DNA from: Neurospora tetrasperma FGSC 2508
Taxonomy: Eukaryota; Ascomycota; Sordariomycetes; Sordariales; Sordariaceae
Length of the DNA stretch: 64,000 bases
Assembly (NCBI RefSeq): GCF_000213175.1
Contig: NW_009799099.1
Span: forward strand, 2,204,593-2,268,592
Reading direction: 5' to 3'
Positions 1 through 12,104 of this stretch are shown one piece after another. The translations under genes were made by a program, and so were the position numbers. Position 1 is the first letter of the stretch; every line of letters begins with the position of its first letter. The notes beneath the pieces are model-generated. The model worked only from the letters and a program-made list of their open reading frames with translations, made no database searches and was not told the origin of the DNA.

Positions 1-2128
1 ATGCTTTCCTGAGTAGCACAAAGTGGCCGCCGGACTGGACGTACAACAGAACGATGTGGCTTGTGAATCATCGGTAAGCAGGTCTACCTATGAAGAGCAG
101 TGTGGTAGCCGCCAAGTTGAGTTGAAGATGAGAAGAATCCGTCTATGAAGGTGACAGATTTGGCCTGACCTTGACCAAGGACAGGTAGCAGTGAAGCCAA
201 AAACCTCCGAGTAAACCTTTCGACGCACCTCGAACTCAACCCTCCAACGCTACTCCAATATAATGTATAGCGTCAAGATGTCGATATTATGGCAACAAGG
301 AGAGTGATTCTAGATATCCCAGCTGTTTCACTCCACAGGACCAGGTGTTCTTTTGGGAAGACGGCAACCTTGTTCCGTGGCTTCCTTCCGCCCAACGCAA
401 TTACAGTGTTGCGGAAGGTACCTACCTAGGGATTATCAGAATGTGTTGTAGTTTTGTCGACACTCGTTTACGTTAGCCTGTGTCGCATTTCCTCCCTCTT
501 CCCGTTGGTGCTCGTGTACTCCTACACTCGTGTGATCTTCAATATCTGCCGTACTATACCACACAAACGAGCCGCAGCAATGTCGACAGCATGGACCATT
601 GTTGTATCTACTCTATATTGCCGCTTTATGTGGTGTTCTTTATTATCTCTCCTTCACGCCCCAATTCTGAACGGCACAGGGACAAGAGAGGCAAAGCGAC
701 ATGGGCTGTGAGGTCTGCAATAGCGCCAAGAGACCCGGGGAAAAAAAAAAAAANAAAAAAAAAGTATGCGAACAAACGCAAGACCCTAAAGAAGCAACAT
801 CAACGGGAATGATGGAGGCTACTTTCTGCGGGAACTTGCATCTTTCCATGTTCTAACTCCACGTGACAAACAGGGGAAAGCCACAACGCCATGGCGATGA
901 TGAGCGGCGAACCAATTTTCCTCAGAAGGTGGGACACGCTCTTTGGATCTCCCTCCCATGAGGCCCGGCTGCCTGATGTTTGTGCCCATGGTCATTAATA
1001 TAGAGAGCCCAGGACTCCCGTTGGGCTTGGAGTAGCACAAACCTCCAGCGTTGTTGTCCGGTGAAAAGTTCGGAATTGCTGATATTTACAATTAGGTAGG
1101 CACACAATAACCGCCATCTTTCGGTAACGACTCATCGGGGGTGTTCTTTAGATTGTGCACTTATTCAGCTGTCAGAAAAAGTCAGCATTGCTTCGAGTTT
1201 CTGTCTCTCTCGACGCAATCTTCCAGCTATTAGTAAGGGAAAAACACTGCTCTGTGTCCACTGATTTTTAAGTGCCGCCTAATTGATTATTGACTTTTTT
1301 GATTATTTTTAATTTTTATTATTTTATTATTTTTTTTACCCAGCGGATGAGCTGATGGGTGCAAAGCATGACAACCATACTCGCTGGCTATTTCACACAG
1401 ACTGTCTATGGCCCTAGCGAAGTTTGGGGAAGGCGACATGTTCGTGAACAAGACAGACGGAGAGTGTAGCGACAAGCAAGACGCTCATCGATTAGACGGG
1501 CAAAGGGGTTTTTGGAAAGGTATGTTGCTATGCTAAAGGGGGAAGTTGGGTCTCTCATTACTTGATTCTCGTCGTGCCGAGATGCAGGCTCATCCGATGA
1601 GGAGTCAAGAGCTGGCTGCCTTGCTTGGAAGGCATCCTTAAGAGAAATCTGTTCGAGACAATTGAGGTGATGGCAGTAGAGGTACACACCATCACGCATC
1701 GCTCGAGTTTGATGAGGCAAACACACTCATTGCTCAACACTATGCATCCCATGGTTATACTGCTTTATTACTTGTTCCATGGCGCTTGTTGTTTAACGGT
1801 GAGCATCGGAGGTATGATCCCTCCCCTCTCAACACCATCGAGCAAAGCCCAAACAAGCAAGCATCATCTGATTTTCCCATACCCTTCTAGAACTTTTCAT
1901 CCATACCTGAGAGGTTGAGCAAGCCGCGGTCATCACAAACCACCTGGCTCATTCACTCAGTGAAATAGGCAGCAGATAGCAAGCGAGAAAAAAAGCAAAG
2001 CCGAATATAAGAGTGGTTGAGTAACTACAAGTCATAACTCAGACAATCCAACCAACAATAACCATCCCATCCCTTTAATCCATTCATCGCCCCAAAGGTA
2101 TCACGGGTAAGCCAGCCAGTCGCCTTCA
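1..2128. other. gene-free stretch, no supported gene
   Basis: No reading frame here has protein-like composition or flanking splice signals; the open frames are short and mutually overlapping. It holds an A-run interrupted by a single N at 754, which marks an unresolved homopolymer, and an AT-rich block at about 1270-1340. A short CCTACCTAGG-type motif lies near 420-430. The right part is downstream of the remodeller gene that ends at 2129, so its 3'UTR and terminator are probably within the last few hundred bases. Confidence 0.6.
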
Positions 2129-5100
2129 CTATGATGGGGGAACCTGCGGTGGTTCTTGTCCTCCTTGCCTCTGCTGGCCCTGTTGGCCCTGCTGGCCCTG
2201 CTGGCCATGCTGGCTCTGCTGGCCATGCTGGCTCTGCTGACCCTCCTGAGTCTGTTGACCCGACTGCTGCCGCTGTTTCGCCCTTATAGCTTCTTCCTTC
2301 CTCTGCTGCACGACCCTCAACATCTCGAGCAAGAATTTACGCTTAATTTCCATTCTCTCCGGAGTCTGGTGTGGTATGAGCCTAAGATTATCCAGCGCCA
2401 GCCGAAGAGGAACCTCTTGGCTCATCTCGGGACACATCCACGTAGGAGGGTGTACGAAGCCGCAGACGAAGCAGGAAGTGTGCGGAACACCTGGTGGTAC
2501 GGGTGGGCCTTGGTTAGACCAGAGAATACCGGGTTTGGGCTGTTTAGTGACGTCTGAGGGGAGGTTGTTAGGCTGTCGGTTAGGGTTCAGATTGGGAAGA
2601 CCGTTAAGAGATGGTGGCCGAATTCTGGCTCCAGTTCCAACTCCGGCTCCTGGTCTGGGGACGAGAATAGGGGTGTTGGAGGTTAGTTTGGATGCCCCGT
2701 TGGGGTTGCCGTTTGGTCGGTGAGTGGAAGGGACGGGCCTGGGGTGAACGGCAAGGTCACCGCCGATGGCATGGGAGGGCATGGCAAGGCCGCCGGAAGC
2801 GGGGATTTGAACTTGGGGGGTGTTAAAGTCGGCAATTCGGTGGAGTTCTTGGTTGTGGCTGCTAGGTCGGGGGGGCTTAGGTGGGCGGCCTTTTGGGTTT
2901 GGGGCTGCTGGTCCGGGAGCGGGCGCAATTTGGACGACGAGTTGGTTTTGGGAGCCTTGCCTCGAGCGGGTTTGCTGGGGGTGCCGGGGGTCCGAGCTGT
3001 CTTGGGCGTCTGCTGTTTGCGTGAGCGGGGTGTCTTGCTTGTTGAAGACGAAGAAGATGATTGAAGAAGTGGCTTCTTTTGCCGACTAGCTCTAGACTTA
3101 GGGGTAGACGCTTTGGCTGAAGTGGCCGGTGTGTTCCTCCTTGAGGCTGCGACCACTGGAGCCGCCTTCGTTTTGTTTTTGGTTGGGGTTTTGGTTGGGG
3201 TTTTAGTTTTCGTACCTTGTTGCGCATTCCTTGCCTGTGACTTGCGTGAGCTGCCTCCGTTGGGTAAGAACTCACCGTGGGGGCTGTTCCCATTTTCATT
3301 ACCGGTTGTTTCCCCATCGCTGTCATCACCGCCCATGAAGTCACCGTCCTGGTCACCACGGTCACTCTCACCTCCTTCCTGACCTTCTTCAAACTCGAAC
3401 TTGGGTCCGCGGTAGTTCGCCGTCTACTCAAGGGTTAGCACGGTCAAGAAAGCACATCGCTGAACTGATACCACCTACTCCACGTCGTCGGCCACCACGT
3501 CCCAAGGCCTGCAGTTCCTTCTCCCTCTCGAGGCGTGCCTCTTCTTCTCGTTGCTGAAGAATCTGGTCCCAAACACTCATGGTTAATGCTTTTTGTTCCG
3601 TCTCCACGTCATCCTTCAGCCCTCCCTCATCTTGTGCCCAAACGCGGGCAAAAGCAAAAGCAGACTCGGCAGACTTGTCGCCATCTTGCTTCGTTTCTTC
3701 CTTGGCTGAACGATCGAGAAGCTTATCGATTGCCGCTTCATCATATACGATTCTGTCCTTCTTGCGTCCCTCGCCAAACAAAGCAGCAGCTCCGTGTTTA
3801 AGCACCGTCTCCACATCATTAGCAGCCTCGCCTTCCTTGTCGTCCATGGTCTCAATCAGCAGATGATCAAGAGCCATCTTTTTACGACCAATCTGCAGAA
3901 TCTTCTCCTCGGCAGAGTCGACGGTCATGAGCTGGAAGCAGAGCACTTTCTTCTGTTGACCGATACGATGAGCTCTCGAAAGCGCCTGGATATCCTGATG
4001 CGGATTCCAATCGGGATCGAGGATAATGACAGTGTCGGCAGTCGCAAGGTTGATACCGACACCACCAGCACGGGTTGACAGCAGCATGCAGAATAATTGG
4101 GAGTCCGGTGCATTGAAGGCATCGATCCTTTTCTGCTTTTCCATACTAGATTGACTTCCATCAAGTCGTTGATACGGAAGGTCCATACCCGCGAGGAAGT
4201 CTTCAAGGATTGTCAACTGGTCGAGGAACTGACTGAATATCAAAACTCTGTGTCCACGCTCCCTCAGTTTAGGTAGCATGACTTCAAGCAACAGAAGCTT
4301 GGAGGAGGCCTCGATAAGGTTTCGCTTGGTGACTTCTGGTGACAAGTTCCGATCTTCGATCGACTGACTGTAGACGAAGGGATGGCAAAGACACTTGCGA
4401 AGCTGCATGAGAATGTTGCTCAACGAGCCACGGTCCTGTGATTTCAGCTTTCCGTTGGCGGAGAAAATCGCGCGGATGAGCTGGGGATTGCGCTCCATGA
4501 TCGACTTGCAGAGCTTTTCCTGCAAGACCGTCATGCTCACTGGTAAAATGATCTGGGCCATCGGCGGCAGGAAGGTGAGTACCATGGCCTTGGTACGCCG
4601 AAGGAAGTATGGCCTGATCAGCTCATGAAGCTTCGGAAGATTTTCCTTGGTGATATCCTTGAATTCCTCGTCAAGTTCCTCCGCTTTTAGCTTCGGGTCA
4701 ATAAACTGCAAGAGATTGAAAAGCTCTCGCTTATTGTTCTGCAACGGTGTGCCCGTGAGCAGAAGCTTGAAGGGGATATTCATGACTGAGAGTGCTTTGT
4801 AAAGACTGTTCTCGTCATTCTTCAGTGCTTGCGCCTCGTCAACGATAAGACCAGCCCATTTGACGGAGCTGAACCGACTACGAGTGTCAGTGTCTTTGAG
4901 GGAGTCGTAAGACATGATGACAACGTGCGCCTTCATGTCCTTAGTCCCACCCGGAAACAGCTCATATTGAAGAGCCAAAGTTTGGGAAACCCGCCCGCCA
5001 TAGTAGGCCACTACCCGAAGATCAGGGGCCCATTTCTTGATTTCACGACGCCAGTTGGCGCACGTTGCGTTGGGAACAACAATCAAGAATGGCCAGATTT

Positions 5101-8100
5101 TGGGGTTATCCTGGATCATGCTGGAGAGCAAAGCAACCACCTGAACAGTCTTTCCAAGACCCATTTCATCGGCAAGAATAACGCTGCGGTCATGGCGGAA
5201 ATTGTAGAGCATCCAGTTGAGACCCTCAAGCTGATAGGTCATCAGCTTGCCACGAGTAAGTCCGGGCGGTTGTTTTTTGACCTCAATGGCACCGTTGAAC
5301 CCCATCTGCCTGAAGGCTTCAATACGTTCCTTCTGATTACGCCATGGCTCTGACTTGAAGTGCTTGCCGTTCAGAAATTCCCGATAGGCCTCAAGATAGG
5401 CGTCATACATGGAAGAGTCCGCAGGAGGTGGAGTGTCCCAGACAGCGTCATCGTAGCCCAACCCTTCAAATTTGACGAAGATCTTAACCACGTGAAAGAT
5501 CCGGCTCAAATCGTACTCCATCCTGTCGGCAAGCGACATTGCCTTGTACTTCTTTGTGTCTTCGATCGACTTGGCAGCATATTGCACATCGAGGATGATA
5601 TCGGGGGTCAACCATGAGTCGTGAATGGCATCTTTTTCAGTCCATTTGAGGAGTGCGTCAGCAGGCTCATCCCTACTTGCCTGGTCTTCCATGCCCTCTC
5701 CGAGGGCCCTCTTGATGAAAGAAAGACGCATGTTTCCCTTGCTGACACCGTAAATCCATGGACCAGGCATCCAGACGCAATGCGCATAGGACTTGTTCTC
5801 CCACTTGACCAAGTACTCGATTTCATCCTCCTTGAAGTTGAGGATGGTCTGACCTCTGACGTATTGGCTGGGCTTAATATGAGTTGGTTTCCACGCCACC
5901 ACCTTATCAATCTTGAGGTCCTCCGTATCAATGCACTCTTTGCATCGCCACGTCGTTTGATACTCTTGGAGACGGTGATTGCGCAGATTGAGAGGATCGC
6001 TGATGGCTGGATCACGGGTATCGTTAGGGTGAGGCAAGTGTTCATAATGCCAGCCTCTGTGGCATTTGCTGCAACGAAACAAGACATTTTGAGGATTGTT
6101 GACCAGTTTCGGGTCTACCGGCGTAATCGGATCTACTCCATCATTTTCCTCGCGCAGCTTTTCTTCTTGTTTGGGTGTTTTCTTCTCAGAGAAGGGAGCA
6201 CAGGACGGGTTAGCTTGATGACAGCACTGGCAAGTATCATACTTTGGAGCACGATGGTCCTTCTTGGTGTAGGAGCCGACGCAGAACCGACATTGCATGA
6301 CAAAGGAGTCCGTGTCGACTTTGGTGACCCGCTGCTCGCGGGTATTGCGAGTGCCAAGACATATTTTGTGGTAAGAGTTGGAACAGCCTTGACAGTAAAC
6401 CAAGGCTCCCTTATTGGGATTACCTTCAGGGTACCCACAGCTGTCACATACCGGACGGTGGGCATCCTTAAAGTCCACCGGGGCCGGCTTGAAGACCTCT
6501 CGGACGCTGGCAATCCGAGGTGCTGTGGGTTTTGTGTCCTGAACATAGAAGATGTCGTCGTCATCATCGTCGTCGAAAATCTCCTTCATGCTTTTCCTGG
6601 ATTTGTTGGCTCGAGAGGAACGCCGCTTTGACTCGAACTCGATATCTGAATCGCCGTCTGCCATTGACCTCTTGAGCTTCGCAGTAGATTTCCGTTTTTT
6701 CCTGCCTCTGGTCTTGATGATGTCGGAGGTGACAACGAAAAAACCATCGTCATCGTCCGAGTTTTGGAGTTCGTCCCTGTCATGATCTCGGTATTTCTTC
6801 GCTGAGCGGGGCCTCAACGCTCGCGATTCTGTGCCACTTTCATAGGCTATGCTTCTTTCACTAGAAGCGCGGGCGCTGGTACGCGTGCTGCGCTTGGCAC
6901 CGTTGACAAAGCCATAGTCATGAAGCGAGTGACGACCACCGTAATCATCATCGGAGTTTTCCTCGTAGAGTTCTTCGTCGTCTTCATACCGTCTCTTGCG
7001 CTTGCGCAGGCCGAGCCCCTCGAGTTCGTCATCGAACCGGTAATCATCGTAAGCGGGCTGTGCAAATTAAGTGTCAGCAAAAGTGAGCGACGATGGATGA
7101 GTAGGACTTGAGGCGGGAGTGAAATTCCTGGCCCCAGGCAAAGCAAAACCGGAGCGGGACCAAAAACGCCCCGAGACTCCAAAAAGGTGGTGGATGGCAT
7201 GGTGAGAACGTCCAAGCGATGTGATCTTTGAGTGAGATCTTACCATACTGCTTCCTGGGCTGCAAAGCAATATCTTGAACGAAGCTCGTAATGTGGTAAG
7301 GCAGATGAGGGGTTTGTAGAGTATGCAACGATCAAGATGTGGTCGCGATAATGAACACCAGACAATTTCTGGTCCAAGTGTACGCAAGAAATGGTAGGGA
7401 GTGAGAGAAATAGTGTGAATCAGGAGGCGGGGGGGTTTTGAGTTAAGGAGGAGGTAAGAGCGTTTGTTGCCCAAGTATAGACGACAACCGACGACAGTTC
7501 GATCTGGAATTATAATTTCCAGCCGGCCCTACAAAGCTCCAGAACCCAATTCAAGCCTAGGTGAGATTTCTAAGCCCAGGTAGGAGAAGGTGCCACTCGG
7601 ACACATAGTCCAGCGAAGAAAGAGGAGATCTGCGTGGGCAAACAAACAGACCTGTTTCCCCGGCAGCAAGTCCTTACAACTCCAGTTTTCCATCGCAGAG
7701 TCCAAGGGTATGTCCCACCAGCATGCCACTAGTCATTGCTTTCATCTTCTTCGTGTACGATCGAAAAATGGTGTAGTATCGCGCCAAACAGGTATCGCTT
7801 ACCTTATTCCTTCGCCTACGGGTATCATAGTGTTTGGTCCCCTCATCCGAATCCTCAACCTCAACGTAGGTAAATGCTGCTCGCTCCGATGGGGGGAGCC
7901 AGGGCAAAGCGACCTCGATGTCGACACGCCTAGTGCCAGCTATATTGTGGTCTGTTACCCCGTTCGCCAAAGCATTGACACTTCCACGCCAACTTGCTAG
8001 TGACTCCGACTCTCGCTTCTTGGGTTTGGTCGAGGTGTCTGCTTTCGTCACTGCGGCGAGAGCTGCCGCGGCTTGCTCGAGGAACAAAGCAGGGTCGTCA

Positions 8101-8351
8101 TCTTCAGCCACCGCGGGAGAAGGAATCAAGCGCTGAGGGTCCGGTATGGCAGCATCGGAGTCAGGAAACGCCCTGGACCGATCGGCGATGGATGCGGCCG
8201 GTGATATTGGTTTGGGCGCTGGCTGTGCGGTAGCAATCTCGATCTCGTCGTCAGAGAGATCAGATTGAAAGGTATACGCCATGGGCTCCGTTGCTGTTGA
8301 TACGAATAGCTCGTCGTCGGAGCTTGGGTGGGCGTTATCGTTGTTTGCCAT
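2129..8351 (-). CDS. Mi-2/Mit1-like chromatin remodelling ATPase (PHD, chromodomain-like, SNF2 helicase), multi-exon
   Basis: This is a predicted nuclear ATP-dependent nucleosome remodeller of the CHD/Mi-2 type, closest in layout to fission yeast Mit1 of the SHREC silencing complex. My model has exon 1 at 8351-7803 (ATG, acidic Ser-rich), a 745-bp intron, exon 2 at 7057-3479, a 55-bp intron (3478-3424, branch GCTAAC), then C-terminal coding to 2129. Exon 1 ends and exon 2 begins in phase 0. Around residue 387 there are PHD-type Cys/His clusters (CDSCG, CQGCSNSYH; later FRCSKCHRGWH). Degenerate chromodomains follow at about 570-735. The ATPase shows DEMGLGKT (about 817), DEAQ instead of DEAH, LLTGTPLQNN and a helicase C motif ending AHRIGQ. 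The tail has an AT-hook-like PKGRPPK, a CFVCG...WMCP zinc-knuckle and a Gln-rich end. The tail needs a frame change between about 3275 and 3010, either a further intron (GTGAGT at 3275, CAG at 3013 or 3010) or a sequence error. Exon 1 could instead be a separate gene. Confidence 0.8.
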
Positions 8352-9229
8352 GTCGTCTGGAAGACATGGGATCGTCGTTGATAGCGGGCGAGAAGTGCTT
8401 TGGCCAGCACCAGATAAGTGACCAGGGGGGTTTCTGTCCTGTCTGTACGCGCCCAAAGTTAGAGGGATTAGCAACTTGCTGAGGACAGTGTGAAATTCGC
8501 CAACCGTTAATACATGTGTTGCGGAGATATGTACCAGCGTGAGGACTGGAGCGGTATACAATGTGGCGGCCTCGAAGATGTTGCGCGGAGGATATGGGTT
8601 ACTGTGAAGGGAGGAGGGGGACGCGACAGCCGAGAATAGTTCGGAGAAAGAGACGCGACGTAGACTAGAGGTAGTGTAGAATTAAGGACAGTGCCCGGGT
8701 GACAACCTAGGTAGGTACAGTAGACGGGATACCTCCATACCTAGGTAGGAATTGAACGGAAGTAATTCCTGACGCGCACCCCACAACGGGCAGCCCTATC
8801 ACTGACTGACATTGATCCACCCTAGGAGGCTCTTCAGTGGAACACGGGGAGCTGCCGCTGTGAACGTCAGCACCAAAAGACATGCAAAAGAGGGGTTCTT
8901 AACAATTCTGCACCTTCTGCACAGACCCCATCTTTTCTGCCTTTTTGAGATTTTTAGCCTCTCAAGGGGAACAAGGGAGATGGGGATCCGCCGTTGGGGC
9001 CTAGAATCAGATCTTGCATCTAGACGGATTGACCTCACGTCCTGTGCTTTTCACTTTCTTTTTCTGTTAAAAGAAACTTCAAAGGGGCTCACTCGCTCTT
9101 CAGTGTTTCTGACGATTTATACAAAGGACATGCTCACTTGATATCATTGGCAGTTATTCAACAACACATTACAGTTTTGGGCAAAGATAACCCCCAATAT
9201 CAACACCGACTGCAGGTCCAAAGCAGACC
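8352..9229. promoter_or_regulatory. shared divergent promoter region, remodeller / MRM1-like gene
   Basis: This is 878 bp between two divergent start codons. The segment 8700-8760 carries several copies of the CCTAGGTAGGTA-type motif, partly as overlapping palindromes (CCTACCTAGG and its inverse). No clear TATA box is seen. An open frame runs into it from the left on the minus strand, but it starts with TTG and lacks protein-like composition upstream of the ATG at 8351, so I treat it as 5'UTR. Confidence 0.45.
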
Positions 9230-11167
9230 ATGACACTCTCCATGCTTTGCCGGGCTGCGAGGCCTACGGTACTCAGCCAAACACCGGCAGCTGCAGCAGT
9301 AGCAGTCAATCTCTGCATCAGACAGGCTCATTCTCTTTCAGCAATACACGCGGGCATCCGAAGATCGAGCAAAAACGAATCCAGCATGACATACGCCGAG
9401 AGGAAGGCAGCAAGAGAGGCACTACCCAAACCGACCTACAAGATCCGGAAGGGCAAGAAGGACATTACTGAATACCCCGCCAAGGCCGATCCCCAAACAC
9501 GACGGGCTCGTTTCTACGATCCCGAATCCAACTTTGGCAAGAAAAGCTTGGTGTACAGACTCAAGACCGGTCAGCTGGACGAGGACGTCAAGGATGCGCT
9601 GGTGCGTGAAACAGGAAAGACTCCCTGGAAGGAGAAGGAGGCCATGTCAGCTGGAAAGAAGTCGGCTTCAACCCCTGCATCCAAATTTAACAAGGACCTC
9701 TTGGACCCAGCAGACTTTCATGCCGCCTTCACGGGAGCTTCATCATCGGAGCCCGCCAAGTCTGATAGGCCTGAGAGGCGGACATCAGCGCCATCCAGGG
9801 ATATCCGCAGGGAACCCCGTCAGAGCTCTTTCAGGGAACCCCGCCGGGATTCTTTCAGAGAGTCGCGAAATGGACCTCGCAGAGAGGGCTTCAGCAGAGA
9901 ACCCCGTGCATTCCGTGATGATGATAATGGTTTCAGCAGGAAACCTCGGGAGGAGCGCACCGTGGAACTCAACGAGGAGCTCCGCGACGCTATTGATGAA
10001 CCTTACCCAGAGCCCATGGAACCTAGGAGGGACAGCTTCAGGGTCTCCCGCAGCGAACGTCGGGAACAAAGGCCTGAAAGGAGAGACTCCTTCAGGGACA
10101 TTCGCAGTAGCACACGAGAACGGAGAGAGACCGACAGAACCCCTCGCAGGGAACTGCACAGGGATCCCGACACGGAAACACCAAAATCCCTATCCATTCC
10201 CTACACCACCGCGGCCTCTCAGTTCTTGTACGGCACTTCAGTGGTAGAGGCAGCTCTTCAGTCGGCAAGACGCAAGCTGTACAAGCTGTACATCTATGCC
10301 GGAGCCAACCGTGAGAAACTGGCCAAGGACGCCGCCATCCAAAAGCTCGCTCAGCGGAACAAGGTTGAGACTGTGTTCGTCAACGAAGAAGGCCTCAAGA
10401 TGATGGACAAGATGAGCGGATCCCGCCCACACAACGGTTACATTCTGGAGGCGTCCCCGCTTCCACAACCACCCGTCATCTCCCTGGGAGAGGTGGTCGA
10501 TGCCGAGAGCGGCCAGGGAACAACCGGATACAAGGTTGTTCTGGGCCACCAGTCGCACGAGGAGGCCTTGATCAACGGCAAATCCGATTTCGTCGCTGCG
10601 TCCAGCGCCACTCACAAGCCACTGGTTGTGGTGGTGGATCAAATCTTGGATCCCGGCAACCTTGGTGCCATTCTCCGCAGCGTCAGCTTCCTGGGCGCAA
10701 CCGCCGTTGCCATTACCAAGAGGGACTCGGCATCTCTGACCCCGGTCGCGCTCAAGGCTTCTGCGGGCGCATCCGAGTCGCTCACCCTCTTCTCAATTGA
10801 TCACCTCCCCAAGTTCCTTCAGGACTCGAGGGAGAATGGCTGGCTGGTCTATGCGGCCGTCCCGCGCACCAGCGGCTCCGGTAACCTGCAGAAGCACCTG
10901 GATCTCCATGAGATTGAGGAGATTGATCCTTTGGGCAAGAACCCCTGCATTCTCCTCCTCGGTAGCGAGGGCGAGGGTCTCCCGGGACAGATCAAGAGCA
11001 AAGCAGACTATGAGGTCAATATTCCCAACATGTCGGGCGGTACAGTGATCGATAGCTTGAACGTTAGCGTTGCGGCGGGCTTGCTCACATCGGCCTTCAT
11101 GAAGGGACAAGTGAAGTCGGAGTTTGAGCAGTTCAAGGTTCAGGAGGAGAAGTCACATCTTTGGTGA
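9230..11167 (+). CDS. mrm1: mitochondrial rRNA 2'-O-ribose methyltransferase, SpoU/TrmH family (MRM1-like)
   Basis: A 645-residue single-exon protein expected to methylate a guanosine ribose in the peptidyl-transferase region of the mitochondrial large-subunit rRNA, the role of yeast Mrm1. The N-terminus (MTLSMLCRAARPTVLSQ) is basic and hydroxylated without acidic residues, as in a mitochondrial presequence. Residues about 170-310 are an Arg-rich low-complexity linker with repeated RDSFRE-like units. The substrate-binding SpoU domain begins at about 330 (FLYGTSVVEAAL). The SPOUT fold is seen as motif 1 LDPGNLGAILRS (about 470), motif 2 LLGSEGEGLP (about 577) and motif 3 SLNVSVAAGLL (about 609), which form the knotted SAM-binding site. 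The Arg-rich insertion makes it much longer than bacterial members. Family assignment is firm; MRM1 orthology is inferred from the presequence and architecture. Confidence 0.9.
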   Translation: MTLSMLCRAARPTVLSQTPAAAAVAVNLCIRQAHSLSAIHAGIRRSSKNESSMTYAERKAAREALPKPTYKIRKGKKDITEYPAKADPQTRRARFYDPESNFGKKSLVYRLKTGQLDEDVKDALVRETGKTPWKEKEAMSAGKKSASTPASKFNKDLLDPADFHAAFTGASSSEPAKSDRPERRTSAPSRDIRREPRQSSFREPRRDSFRESRNGPRREGFSREPRAFRDDDNGFSRKPREERTVELNEELRDAIDEPYPEPMEPRRDSFRVSRSERREQRPERRDSFRDIRSSTRERRETDRTPRRELHRDPDTETPKSLSIPYTTAASQFLYGTSVVEAALQSARRKLYKLYIYAGANREKLAKDAAIQKLAQRNKVETVFVNEEGLKMMDKMSGSRPHNGYILEASPLPQPPVISLGEVVDAESGQGTTGYKVVLGHQSHEEALINGKSDFVAASSATHKPLVVVVDQILDPGNLGAILRSVSFLGATAVAITKRDSASLTPVALKASAGASESLTLFSIDHLPKFLQDSRENGWLVYAAVPRTSGSGNLQKHLDLHEIEEIDPLGKNPCILLLGSEGEGLPGQIKSKADYEVNIPNMSGGTVIDSLNVSVAAGLLTSAFMKGQVKSEFEQFKVQEEKSHLW

Positions 11168-12104
11168 AGATAGAGAGACAGAGGAACTTTGAGGTGACCG
11201 AGGTCGTTGTTGATGACTTCCGCGTCCCTTGCCCTGTTGTGATGTACGATAAAGCCGTGTACGAGGGTCGCATTCACGAGCACAGCAGGTATAGATTTTG
11301 ATGATACAAGACAATTTAGAATAGATACCCACCATTGATAGAGATGTACGTATGCACATTTGCAACCTTATTACAGATCTACCTCCAGACATGCCCATGA
11401 AAACCAAACAAGCACAAGGACCCAGCCCAACAACTTCGGGATTCGAAGCCGGCGACGGGAGGATGCAGGAAGGGCATGTTGGGGTTCCACCACACAGCGG
11501 GAGATCTCCGTGACCGTCGCTGTCCCACACTCCTACCCTCCCACTTCCTGGCGTGTTGAATGGTCCAATGGCTGCCAAGCGCCAACTTACTCGGTCCACT
11601 TGGCGCACGCTGATTCTCTCATTCAGGCAGTTTGTTTCTTTGGGCTCGGAGGTGTCCACGGCAACCAACCTCGATCTTCAACATTGATTACGTTCGAGGA
11701 GTCTGCCTTCTTTAGAGACACCCCAACTCTTTGTTCTCCTTCCTGGTGACACGAGAAGTCATCCAAACCTGAAGATATCTCGAGACTTTTCCAGGTTACT
11801 TTGCGGCTCACTCATCACGCGAACACGCGTCGGGCGTGTTTGACTAGGTTGGTGATTGTACCTCTCACCGCTCGCAAGGTATCCCGGGAGCCCGGGTCCG
11901 GGTGTGTGTCCATAGAGGTACTCCCAGCCACCCAAAAGTTAAGGCTGCGAGCTGAGGAGCAACACTTCAATTCTTGTTCTCTCAAATATATCCAATTTAC
12001 ACAAAATAACCACAACAAACAAAAAAAAACGTGGAAACAGGGAGCAGGAAAGGAAAAAGGAAGAGGCAAGGAAGGGAAAACGAAACTCAGCAGATTCAGT
12101 CAAC
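11168..12104. other. intergenic stretch between MRM1-like gene and cysteine-rich protein gene
   Basis: 937 bp between two plus-strand genes. The left part should hold the 3'UTR of the methyltransferase. The last 120 bp before the ATG at 12105 are A- and C-rich (AAATATATCC near 11983, CAAACAAAAAAAAACG near 12016), typical of a fungal leader. No further gene is supported. Confidence 0.5.

Noticed and set aside
11436-11456. GGGATTCGAAGCC resembling a reverse B-box
   Set aside because: The flanking bases do not form a T-stem, and no A-box or acceptor is present.
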